Shown here one piece after another: positions 1 to 7,259 of a DNA stretch of 12,292 bases. The notes beneath the pieces were generated by a model. It did not search any database. It saw nothing but the letters and a program-made list of their open reading frames with translations, and had not been told where the DNA came from. Source of the DNA: JBOGVA01 sp050692195 (GTDB lineage Bacteria > Actinomycetota > UBA4738); NCBI GenBank assembly GCA_050692195.1, contig JBOGVA010000055.1, positions 1 to 12,292 on the forward strand, in the 5' to 3' direction. The stretch's first letter is position 1. Every line of letters starts with the position of its first letter. A program made the translations under genes and the position numbers.

Positions 1-139
1 ACGTATACCAGGCCGGGTCGCGGGTCGGAGCAAGGAGGCCGGGGTCCCGGAGGAAGCGCCACCCCGGCACGAGCAGCATGACGACGGTGGCTGCTGTGAG
101 CCCGATATGGATGGCCCAGCGCATAGCCGGCGAGTGCAT
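1..139 (-). CDS. Membrane protein, N-terminal fragment (GT-C-like, cut by window edge)
   Basis: Only the first 46 codons lie in the window; the gene continues past the left edge. The translation opens MHSPAMRWAIHIGLTAATVV, giving one hydrophobic membrane segment (about residues 7-24). A polar stretch containing RDPGLLAPTRDPAWYT follows. A first transmembrane helix followed at once by a loop with an acidic residue and an aromatic/Tyr motif (here RDPAWYT) resembles the GWDTxRYL loop of the two large membrane proteins further right, so a related GT-C-like membrane glycosyltransferase is plausible. This is inferred from very little sequence. Two in-frame ATGs are possible, at 139 and 124; neither has a strong Shine-Dalgarno. 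It is transcribed leftward, divergent from the phosphodiesterase gene. Confidence 0.6.
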   Translation of the reverse strand, partial: MHSPAMRWAIHIGLTAATVVMLLVPGWRFLRDPGLLAPTRDPAWYT

Positions 140-295
140 CCATCCCGTCCGGACAGGGGATAGGCCAGGTTTCAGTTCGATCACGCGGAATTCCTCTGAT
201 CCTGTCGGCGACTCCGCTGTAGATTCAAGCATGATGAGCTGCCTTCGATCGCGCCTTCAGCCCGCACCGGAAGGAAGGCTGGGGCCGGCGACTCA
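140..295. promoter_or_regulatory. Divergent intergenic region upstream of membrane protein and phosphodiesterase
   Basis: These 156 bp separate two divergent genes and must hold both promoters. TAGATT at 220-225 fits the actinobacterial -10 pattern TAnnnT for the rightward gene, but no good -35 lies at the expected distance. A near-palindrome centred on GTCCGGAC (147-154) sits just upstream of the leftward start and could be an operator. The heptamer TTCGATC occurs twice in the same orientation (176-182 and 244-250). All of these are weak single-sequence observations; only the presence of a promoter region is reasonably sure. Confidence 0.4.
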
Positions 296-2179
296 ATGAG
301 CGCCCGGCTTCCTCGCGTCGCGCGCGTCGTGGCGGTCCTCGCGGCGGGGGTCCTCGCTTTCGGCGTGCCCTTCGGCTTCGCCTTCCGCGGCCTCGGCATC
401 GTCTCCGCCGTGGTCCTCGGTGTGGTCGTCGCCGGCGGCCTGCTTCTGGTCATCGCGCGAACGGCAGCCCCTGAAACGGACAGATCGCGGCGACGGTTTC
501 TCGGAATGGCCGGGGTGGCTGGGCTGGCCGTGGCGGCCGGCGGGGCAAGCTTGGGAGGAGTGGTCGAACGCCTGAGCCGGCCGGAGCCCCGAACCCTGCT
601 GTGGGAGATGGCCCGCCGAGTGGGGGCGGAGGGCATGAGATACGTCAAACGCGGCCACTTCCCCGTGCGGTCGGGGGAGCTCCAGCTCGTGCTGGCTCCA
701 TACAACACGGCCAACTACCCGTGGGAATCGAAGGGCCTGGCGCCCCGGGACCCGCGGAGCAGTCACGCGCTCGTCTGGAACTACGCACAGCGCGTCCCGG
801 TAGCCGTCTACGCTCCGGGACTCGTGCAGACCCCAGAGACGTTCAGCGACGCGGTGACCCTGGCCGACCTCGCTCCATCGATGGGCCATCTGATGGGATT
901 CGACTTCCCCGGGCGAGACGGCTCGCCCCTGCCCGGCCTGCCTGCCGCCCCGAAGCGGCCCAAGGTGATCGTCACCTTGGTGATCGACGGGGGAGGCTGG
1001 AACGTCCTGTCCGAATGGCCGAGTGCCTGGCCCCATCTTCGGGCGATGTTTGGGAGGGCCCTCCTGTATCCCAATGCGGTCGTTGGATCTTTTCCAGCGG
1101 TCACGGCGTGCGCTCATGCCACCATCGGGACGGGCGCGTTCCCCAGCGGCCACGGCATCTCCGGGCACAACGTGTGGCACGAGGGGAAGGTCCGGGCGGT
1201 CTATGGGCCTCGAGGCGAGGTGGACCCCTCCTTCCTGCTGCTGCCCACCCTCGCCGAGGCATGGAACGAGGAGAGCGGCGATCGGGCGTGGGTCGGGGAG
1301 ATCGGCTACCAGACCTGGCATCTGGGGATGCTCGGCCGGGGTGGACGCCGTCCCGTGGGACGTCTTCCCGTGGCCGTGTACTTCCAGGGAGCGGGGGAGT
1401 GGCGGCCGCAGAACCCGGACCTCTACAGGCTGCCGGAGGGCGCACCCCCTCGCGAGCAGTTGGACGCATACGTGGAGGAGTTCGTGCTCGCGGCAGGGGG
1501 CGAACGGACCCAAGCGGCACGGGGGAGAGTGTGCTGCGCGCCACCGATCGTCCGACACCAGGGCGATCTGGTCGAGGCGATGTTCGCCCGCGAGCCCATC
1601 GGCGAAGGGCCGGTCACCAGCCTCCTGTACATCAACTACAAGGCCCCGGACTACGCCGGACACGTGTTCAACATGCAGCATCCCAGGCAGGGGATGGTGC
1701 TTCGGGCGGTCGATCAAGAGATCGAACGCCTGCGCCTCATGCTGGAGGCCAGGTTCAAGCCGGGGGAGTTCGTCCTGATCGTCACGGCCGATCATGGTCA
1801 GTGCCCGCTGGCCGACGACTCCGGGGGTGTCCGGCTGGACCCGATCGAGCTGGTCCTGGATCTGGAGCGCGCTTTCGGGGCGGAGCAAGGATCGATGGTC
1901 GAGCGGATCAGGCCCTCGGAGGTCTTCCTCAGCAGCCGGGGCGTTCGGCGGGCGGGGGTCAACGCTGCTGAGATGGCGGCGTTCCTGGGCGATTATCGAT
2001 ACAGGCGCAACATCGGACCCTACATCCGGCCGGAGGCCATCCAGTCGGATCGGCTCGACCGCCCCCAGTTCGCCGGCGTCTTCCCGGGGGCCTTCATCGA
2101 CAGCCTTCAGGACTCGGACGTAGCTCGGCTGGGGCGGGGGGACTACCCGGACGCCGACCCGGGGGTCCCCGCCCTCTGA
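296..2179 (+). CDS. Membrane-anchored alkaline phosphatase superfamily phosphodiesterase (nucleotide pyrophosphatase-like)
   Basis: This 627-residue protein is a type I phosphodiesterase/nucleotide pyrophosphatase-like metalloenzyme of the alkaline phosphatase superfamily, predicted to act outside the membrane. Two hydrophobic helices (about 8-27 and 34-54) precede a twin-arginine-like motif SRRRFLG (64-70) and a third hydrophobic stretch (71-90). The core starts near 223: VIDGGG supplies metal ligand D231, FPAVTACAHATIGTG carries the likely nucleophile T270, and HGISGHN follows. PDYAGH gives D452 and H456, and TADHGQ gives D499 and H500. The segment 127-215 (APRDPRSSH, VYAPG, VTLADLAPSMGHLMGF) looks like the part that normally follows the core in this superfamily, so H157 may be the last zinc ligand supplied from the N-terminal side. 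That is inference. ATG 296 is the most upstream possible start; an AAGGAAGG element is rather far away (271-278). The substrate is unknown; a phosphodiester in an envelope glycan or lipid would fit the neighbourhood. Its 3' end overlaps the opposing gene by 37 bp. Confidence 0.9.
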   Translation: MSARLPRVARVVAVLAAGVLAFGVPFGFAFRGLGIVSAVVLGVVVAGGLLLVIARTAAPETDRSRRRFLGMAGVAGLAVAAGGASLGGVVERLSRPEPRTLLWEMARRVGAEGMRYVKRGHFPVRSGELQLVLAPYNTANYPWESKGLAPRDPRSSHALVWNYAQRVPVAVYAPGLVQTPETFSDAVTLADLAPSMGHLMGFDFPGRDGSPLPGLPAAPKRPKVIVTLVIDGGGWNVLSEWPSAWPHLRAMFGRALLYPNAVVGSFPAVTACAHATIGTGAFPSGHGISGHNVWHEGKVRAVYGPRGEVDPSFLLLPTLAEAWNEESGDRAWVGEIGYQTWHLGMLGRGGRRPVGRLPVAVYFQGAGEWRPQNPDLYRLPEGAPPREQLDAYVEEFVLAAGGERTQAARGRVCCAPPIVRHQGDLVEAMFAREPIGEGPVTSLLYINYKAPDYAGHVFNMQHPRQGMVLRAVDQEIERLRLMLEARFKPGEFVLIVTADHGQCPLADDSGGVRLDPIELVLDLERAFGAEQGSMVERIRPSEVFLSSRGVRRAGVNAAEMAAFLGDYRYRRNIGPYIRPEAIQSDRLDRPQFAGVFPGAFIDSLQDSDVARLGRGDYPDADPGVPAL

Positions 2180-4194
2180 CGCCTCCACGGGTGCGCCCGG
2201 GTCGCACCGGCCCAGCCAAGAGCGGCCACGATGATTGGAGTGGCCGCCCCCCCCAGCCCAGCCAGGCGCACGCCGAGGCGGTCCACCACCACCCCCCCCA
2301 TCACCAGGGCGGCGATGCCCACCGCAGGCGCCACCGAGGCGACGTGTAGGGGCTTCATCCATCGGCCGAGGAGCGCGAGGCTCCATCCCAGGCCCACCAG
2401 CCAGAAGGTGGCGAAGGCCCCCACCGCGAGGAAGCCGATCATGATGGCCCGGAGCCCTCCCACCGGCGCCACGGGCTCCGGGACGGGGAGGGAGGGTCGT
2501 GGACCCTTCACCACCGCGACGTTCTCGGCGGCCACGCTTTCAGGGTGGGCCGCGGACCATTCATCGAAGCGCGCCGAGTTGAACGACTTGAGCAGAAGGG
2601 CCACGGGGTCCATGCCGTAGGTGGGCAGGATGGTCTTGAAGTAGCGCTCCGACAGCTCGGTGGCTTCGTCCGTAGGTCCGGCAGTGGGGCGGCGGGCGAG
2701 ATAGTCGTCTGGGGAACCCACGTACACATGGGCGTCGTCGATCCGATACGCCGGAAGGGACGCGCGGACCATCTGGCCCATCAAGGCGGTGTAGCTCGAA
2801 TCGGCCGCGGCGACGATGAACACGACCGAGCGTTCTCTGCCGATCCCCGCCGTGTCGAGATAGGCGCCGGCGCGGGTCGCGTCCTGGATCTTGGTGAGGT
2901 CCATCCAAGTCTGCGTTCTGAACCAAACCCGATGCGACATGTACCCGGCCCCCGCCAACGACGCGATCAGCAGCGCAATCGCGATCCCCCTGGCCCGGTG
3001 GGCCACCGTACGGACCACCCACAGGAGTCCCAGGACTGCCAGAACCGGTACGGCCAGAGCGAAGGCGAGGAACCGATGCGCGGGGACCGTCAGCTGCAGG
3101 ACCTCCAGACCGATGACTCCGGCGAGCGTGACGCCCGACCATGCCAGGAGAAATGCCAGGACGAACCCTGACTGGCCTGCCTCTCGGTCGGGGCGGTGAG
3201 TTGCCGCGACGAGAGATGCGGCACCGAGTCCTGCGAGGGGTAGCGTGACGGCGAAGTTGTACTTGTGGATGTCCCGCCCGAACTTCCTGCCGATCTCCTG
3301 GATGGAGAGCTGAGGAGATCGAGTTCCAGCCGACAACAGGCCAAAGATGGCCGCCGCGGCGAAGGATGCCGCGCCCGCCGCGACGGCGACCAGTCGCGCG
3401 GCAGGAGTCTCGAAGAGCTGCCGCGGCTCGGAACGCCAGCGCTGAAGAGAGGTCGGGAAGTAGAAGGCTGTGGTCAGAAGGAGCGTCGCCATCATGAAGG
3501 CGAAGAATGCCCAGTGGACTACTCCGCCGGCGCCGAACAGAAGGATGGCGGGGACGATCGCCCTGCTGTCAGCCATCGACAGCACCAGAGGGATCGCGGC
3601 GGCCATGAAGACCGCGGCGGCGAACAGGTTGTCCTGGTAGGTCTCGGGCCCGGCCAGTCGGACCAGGAAGGCCGACGTTCCGACGCCGAGGGCGGCGATC
3701 GCGAGCTCCCATGCCGGACGCCGAAGCGTCGCGGCGATGAAGGCGCCCGCCCCAAGTCCTATGGCGGCTGCCGTCACGGCCGGGAGCACGGCCGCCACCC
3801 GAAAGGGATGGGCCTGTAGCAGCGAAGAAAGGGTCGCCGCGATGACCGGGAAGGCGGGGCGGCCCGGGTCCGCTTGAACGGGTGATGGGACCCCGCTCTG
3901 CATGTCGGCGATCCCCAACGCCTGGGCCAGGGCAGTCCGCCAGAGGTATCTGGACGTGTCCCAGCCGATCGGAACCGAGAATCGCTTGGCCGGATAGATC
4001 GAGAGGAAGAACGCCATGACGACGAGGGCGATGCATCCGACCACGACTGCCGCGGTTACCCATGTTCGCAGGGCATCGGTGGACATGCTGCCCGGCCGGC
4101 CGGCAGGCCGCTCCGTTCCCCTCCGCGCCTCCGTCTTCAACTCGAGTCCGCTCCTCCATGCGACCGCGGTCACCCGATGGGCTCTGGAGAGCAT
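2143..4194 (-). CDS. Large polytopic membrane protein, GT-C-like glycosyltransferase candidate (paralogue 2)
   Basis: The maximal reading frame gives 683 residues with roughly 12-14 hydrophobic helices. After the first helix (about 44-66) comes the loop motif GWDTSRYL (78-84), then GRPAFPV (111-117) and GTSAFLVRLAGPETYQDNLF (172-191). A probably extracytoplasmic mixed alpha/beta region lies near 425-575 (KIQDATRAGAYLD, VVFIV, AHVYVGSPDDYLA), followed by about three C-terminal helices ending in GVRLAGLGG. All these motifs recur in the same order in the adjacent upstream gene, so the two are tandem paralogues. GT-C enzymes place a catalytic Asp in the first outer loop and use polyprenyl-phosphate sugars; D79 would be the candidate. 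The family assignment is inferred. It is the last gene of the leftward operon, 15 nt after its paralogue. The start is uncertain: ATG 4194 lacks a Shine-Dalgarno, TTG 4140 follows GGAGGAG (4157-4151) by 10 nt and gives 665 residues like its paralogue, and ATG 4086 is also possible. Confidence 0.85.
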   Translation of the reverse strand: MLSRAHRVTAVAWRSGLELKTEARRGTERPAGRPGSMSTDALRTWVTAAVVVGCIALVVMAFFLSIYPAKRFSVPIGWDTSRYLWRTALAQALGIADMQSGVPSPVQADPGRPAFPVIAATLSSLLQAHPFRVAAVLPAVTAAAIGLGAGAFIAATLRRPAWELAIAALGVGTSAFLVRLAGPETYQDNLFAAAVFMAAAIPLVLSMADSRAIVPAILLFGAGGVVHWAFFAFMMATLLLTTAFYFPTSLQRWRSEPRQLFETPAARLVAVAAGAASFAAAAIFGLLSAGTRSPQLSIQEIGRKFGRDIHKYNFAVTLPLAGLGAASLVAATHRPDREAGQSGFVLAFLLAWSGVTLAGVIGLEVLQLTVPAHRFLAFALAVPVLAVLGLLWVVRTVAHRARGIAIALLIASLAGAGYMSHRVWFRTQTWMDLTKIQDATRAGAYLDTAGIGRERSVVFIVAAADSSYTALMGQMVRASLPAYRIDDAHVYVGSPDDYLARRPTAGPTDEATELSERYFKTILPTYGMDPVALLLKSFNSARFDEWSAAHPESVAAENVAVVKGPRPSLPVPEPVAPVGGLRAIMIGFLAVGAFATFWLVGLGWSLALLGRWMKPLHVASVAPAVGIAALVMGGVVVDRLGVRLAGLGGAATPIIVAALGWAGATRAHPWRRQRAGTPGSASG
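2190..2208 (+). terminator. Candidate hairpin just after the phosphodiesterase stop
   Basis: GGTGCG (2190-2195) pairs perfectly with CGCACC (2203-2208) around a 7-nt loop, starting 11 nt after the stop codon of the rightward gene. There is no T-run after it, so it is not a textbook intrinsic terminator. It also lies inside the coding sequence of the opposing gene and may be a chance structure in GC-rich DNA. Confidence 0.2.
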
Positions 4195-4209
4195 ACGAAG
4201 GGCGGGGTT

Positions 4210-6207
4210 CTAGCGAGCGGGAAACAAGCCCCGGCCCTGGGCACGGAGTCTACGAAAACCCAGGGCGAATCCCAGGACGAGCACGGTCGTCGCCGTGATG
4301 AGGCTCCCTCCGAGGCCGCCCAGTCGGATTCCGATCAGGTCTGCGGAGAGGCCGCCCAGGACCAGGAACCCGATGCCGAGAGCGGGAGAGAGGGCGAGGG
4401 CCTCGAACGATCGAGTGCCCGGTGGCAGTAGCGCGACGGCCCAGCCGATCCCGACCAGGGTCAGCACGACGAGGGTCCCGGCTGCCAGCAGGCCGCGCTC
4501 CGTCGCTCCGCGGAGCTCGTGGGGGTTCGAAGGCGAGCCAAGGAGGGTGGCCGGACGGGGGCCATGAAGCGCCAACACGTTCGGGGCGACGATCCACTCG
4601 GGATGCTCGACCGCCACGTCCCGGTACTTCGGGTTGTAGGAGGCCAGCGTGAGCGCGACGGGTCGCTCGGGGAGCAGTCGCTCGATCGCCGGCCAGAACC
4701 GCCCGGCGTTCTCGTTGTACGTCCCCGGGGTGTCCCGGTACGTCGGCTCCCCGGCCAGATACCTCTCGGGGTCTCCCACGTAGAAGTGCGCCTGCTCGAT
4801 ACGCTGAGGCGGGAGGACCGACCGGATGATGTACGCCATCTCCGGCACGTAGGAGAGCGGGTTCGGGCCCGTGTCATCGATCACGAAGACGACCGGTGAC
4901 GACTGCGGTACGTCCACCGCGTCGAGGTAGGCGGCGGCGGCCAGGGCGTCCTGGACCTTGGCCGGCTCGAGCCATTCCACCCCGCGTTCCGCGGGAAGCC
5001 TCACGTACAGATCCCGGTATCCCAGGTACGCCAGGCCGAAGAGTCCAGCGAGGACCACCGCCACCCCGGCCACCCGGGCTCCTCGGGCGGCCAGTCGCCC
5101 CAGGCCGAGGACCCCGACGGCCGTGAGTATGGGGAGCGGGATGAGGAAGGCGAGAAAGCGATGCCCGGGAGAACGCAGCCCGACCGAGAAGGCCAGGATC
5201 CCCGCGGCGGCGACGAAGACCCAGGAGCCGGCCAGCGCCAGGAAGAGCCTCGAGACCAGCCTGTCCCGACGGGGACGATCGGTCGCCCCGGACGAGACGA
5301 CGGCCGCCCCCAGCACGGCCAGGGGCGCGGTCAGCGGGAGCCGGTACAGCGGGAGGTCCTCCCTCATCTTCTTCTCCAGCTCCAGACGGGTGAGCTCTGG
5401 AGCGTCGGGCAGCGTCCGGAGAGCCCCGAATATGCCCAAGCCGGCCACCGCCGCCGCCCCGCCCCCGACGATGGCCACCCGGCCGGCCGGCGTGGACGTC
5501 CATCCGACCTCACCCCGGCGCCAGGCGACCCAGGAGCCGCGCGCATTGAAGACGGCGACGAGGCCGAGCACCGCGAGCACCAGCACGAACGTAGGAGGGT
5601 GCGCCACGCCGGCCGCGCCGAGCAGGAGGACGCCACCTGGAAGTCCGGTCCCGCCGTGGACCGTCGAGAGGACCGGAACCAGCGCGGCGGTTACGAGCGC
5701 AGCGGAGAAGAGGTTGTCCGAGTACGTCTCCGGCGCCATGAGTCGAACCACCAGCGTCGAGGTGCCGACGATGCCGGCGACCGCCGCCATCTCCCACGAG
5801 CTCCGGTGGAAGACCCAGGAGATCAGCGCGCCCGCCGCCAGCGACAGGGCCACGGCTGCGGCCACGGGAACCACCACGGCGGCCTTGAACGTCGACGTGT
5901 CGAACACGTTCGACATCACGAGGCTCACGACGGGAAAGGCAGGACGTCCCTGAAGCGTGTTGGCGGGGGGCGGGAGGTTGTCGGGTACTCCTGACAGCCC
6001 CCGCTCGGCTACCAGGTGAGTCTGGTACAGGTAGCGCGGAGTGTCCCAACCGATCGGCAGCGAATAGGCCTTGGCGGAATACAGCCCGAGATAGAACGCG
6101 GCGATCGCGCCTCCAACCAGGCAGACGAGGAGCGCCCCGGGAAAGCGTGCGACCAGGAAGGGACCATGGGATGACCGGCGGGCCGAGGCCCGGGTCAGCG
6201 AAGCCAC
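4210..6207 (-). CDS. Large polytopic membrane protein, GT-C-like glycosyltransferase candidate (paralogue 1)
   Basis: This 665-residue integral membrane protein has its first helix at about 22-42, followed by the outer-loop motif LPIGWDTPRYLYQT (50-63). GRPAFPV (87-93) and GTSTLVVRLMAPETYSDNLF (148-167) come next, then a series of helices to about 397. A soluble, probably extracytoplasmic domain spans about 400-570 (KVQDALAAAAYLD, PVVFVIDDTG, AHFYVGDPERYLAGEPTY), and three final helices end in IRLGGLGG. The architecture fits a GT-C glycosyltransferase using a lipid-linked sugar, with D54 as the candidate catalytic acid. I cannot name a characterised family, and a transport or polymerase role is possible. 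The start is GTG 6207, which overlaps the stop of the GT2 gene by 13 nt and has no obvious ribosome site of its own, so translational coupling is likely. It is a clear paralogue of the next gene downstream. Confidence 0.88.
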   Translation of the reverse strand: MASLTRASARRSSHGPFLVARFPGALLVCLVGGAIAAFYLGLYSAKAYSLPIGWDTPRYLYQTHLVAERGLSGVPDNLPPPANTLQGRPAFPVVSLVMSNVFDTSTFKAAVVVPVAAAVALSLAAGALISWVFHRSSWEMAAVAGIVGTSTLVVRLMAPETYSDNLFSAALVTAALVPVLSTVHGGTGLPGGVLLLGAAGVAHPPTFVLVLAVLGLVAVFNARGSWVAWRRGEVGWTSTPAGRVAIVGGGAAAVAGLGIFGALRTLPDAPELTRLELEKKMREDLPLYRLPLTAPLAVLGAAVVSSGATDRPRRDRLVSRLFLALAGSWVFVAAAGILAFSVGLRSPGHRFLAFLIPLPILTAVGVLGLGRLAARGARVAGVAVVLAGLFGLAYLGYRDLYVRLPAERGVEWLEPAKVQDALAAAAYLDAVDVPQSSPVVFVIDDTGPNPLSYVPEMAYIIRSVLPPQRIEQAHFYVGDPERYLAGEPTYRDTPGTYNENAGRFWPAIERLLPERPVALTLASYNPKYRDVAVEHPEWIVAPNVLALHGPRPATLLGSPSNPHELRGATERGLLAAGTLVVLTLVGIGWAVALLPPGTRSFEALALSPALGIGFLVLGGLSADLIGIRLGGLGGSLITATTVLVLGFALGFRRLRAQGRGLFPAR

Positions 6208-7241
6208 GTCTGCAGGATGGCCCTGGCGAAGTTCTTCGCGTACTTCAGGCTCTTCGGCTTCTTGGAGAGGCCACCGGCGCGGGCGCGTACGGTGATCGGG
6301 ACCTCGCGGATGCGCAGGCGGTGGCGCATCCCCTCGATCAGAAGCTCGGAGGTCCAGAACTGATCCTGGTCCAGGACCAGGCGCCTGAGGACGTCGGCCC
6401 GCGTGGCCCGGTATCCGTTGGACACGTCGGTGACTCGGGATCCGGTCAGCAAGGTGACGAGCCAGGAGAAGAAGTGCACGCCCACGTGGCGGATGAGGCT
6501 TTCCCTCTCGAACCCACCCAGGACGCGTGATCCGTTCACCATGTCGGCTTGGTCCTCGAGGATGGGCTTCACCAGCAGCGGCATCTCGTCGGGGACGTGC
6601 TGGCCGTCGGCGTCCATCGTGACCACCGCGATCGCGTCGAGCTGCAGGGCGAGCTCGTAGCCCACCCGGAGCGCCAGGCCGCCTCCCCGGCGGATGGGGA
6701 GCCTCGCCACCAGGGCGCCTGCCTTTCGGGCGATCTCAGAGGTCTGGTCCTCGGAGGCATCGTCGACCACGACCGGGACGACGGGGTATCCGTAGAGCCG
6801 GTCGGGCATCGAATGAATCACCGCGCCGATGTTCTCGGCCTCGTTGAAGGCGGGCATGACCACGACGATCCGCGGGCCGGCCGGAAGCTGGTCCGCCTGG
6901 GATCCGTCGAAGTCGCGGACGGCAAGCGCTTCGACCAGCTGGCGAACGCTCCGGATGTTCCAGTCCACCTGGTCCATGGTCCTGACCAAAAGGCCGAAGA
7001 GGACGACGCACGCGAACAACAGCGCCGCGATGAGCCGTCGCTGTCCTCCTCGCCGGAAGTTGAAGAGGTCGAACACGGGGTTGAACAGATCGGGCGACAC
7101 GGCGAGGACCGCGATGGCGATCGAGACCAGGCCGGTGATGATGAGGTTGGCTCGAGAGATCCGCCGCCGGTGGTACCGGAAGACGGCTCTCACCACGAGG
7201 GCGACGGCGAAGGACGCTCCCAGGACTCGCAGCGCGATCAT
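6195..7241 (-). CDS. DUF2304-GT2 fusion glycosyltransferase (polyprenyl-phosphate sugar synthase-like)
   Basis: The 348-residue product joins two parts. Residues 1-110 hold three hydrophobic helices (about 2-20, 33-50, 68-87) with the VSPDLFN motif and layout of DUF2304, a small membrane domain often found beside glycosyltransferases. Residues 123-348 are a family 2 glycosyltransferase of the dolichol-phosphate-mannose synthase type: VVVMPAFNEAENI (126-138), VVDDASEDQT (158-167), GGGLALRVGYELAL (186-199), the metal/nucleotide motif DADGQH (210-215), VSNGYRA (273-279), and the tail RARAGGLSKKP (319-329). Such enzymes move a sugar from a nucleotide donor to polyprenyl phosphate at the cytoplasmic face. 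Its position directly after the UDP-sulfoquinovose synthase gene (18-nt gap) and just before two GT-C-like genes suggests it links those steps. The sugar it uses cannot be read from the sequence. The ATG at 7241 has only a weak, distant GAGG upstream. Confidence 0.9.
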   Translation of the reverse strand: MIALRVLGASFAVALVVRAVFRYHRRRISRANLIITGLVSIAIAVLAVSPDLFNPVFDLFNFRRGGQRRLIAALLFACVVLFGLLVRTMDQVDWNIRSVRQLVEALAVRDFDGSQADQLPAGPRIVVVMPAFNEAENIGAVIHSMPDRLYGYPVVPVVVDDASEDQTSEIARKAGALVARLPIRRGGGLALRVGYELALQLDAIAVVTMDADGQHVPDEMPLLVKPILEDQADMVNGSRVLGGFERESLIRHVGVHFFSWLVTLLTGSRVTDVSNGYRATRADVLRRLVLDQDQFWTSELLIEGMRHRLRIREVPITVRARAGGLSKKPKSLKYAKNFARAILQTWLR

Positions 7242-7259
7242 GCTGGATCCGGCCTCGGG

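Noticed and set aside
78..299. 73-codon plus-strand frame over the left intergenic region
   Set aside because: It overlaps the leftward membrane protein start and the phosphodiesterase start, has no ribosome site, and reads as non-conserved sequence.
601..1971. 456-codon plus-strand frame inside the phosphodiesterase gene
   Set aside because: It overlaps the real gene in another frame and its composition is Arg/Gly/Pro-heavy without motifs.
293..2386. 697-codon open frame on the minus strand opposite the phosphodiesterase
   Set aside because: Its translation is low-complexity and rich in Arg, Pro, Gly and His with no recognisable motif, while the plus-strand frame holds a complete set of metalloenzyme motifs. 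Long antisense frames are expected in GC-rich DNA.
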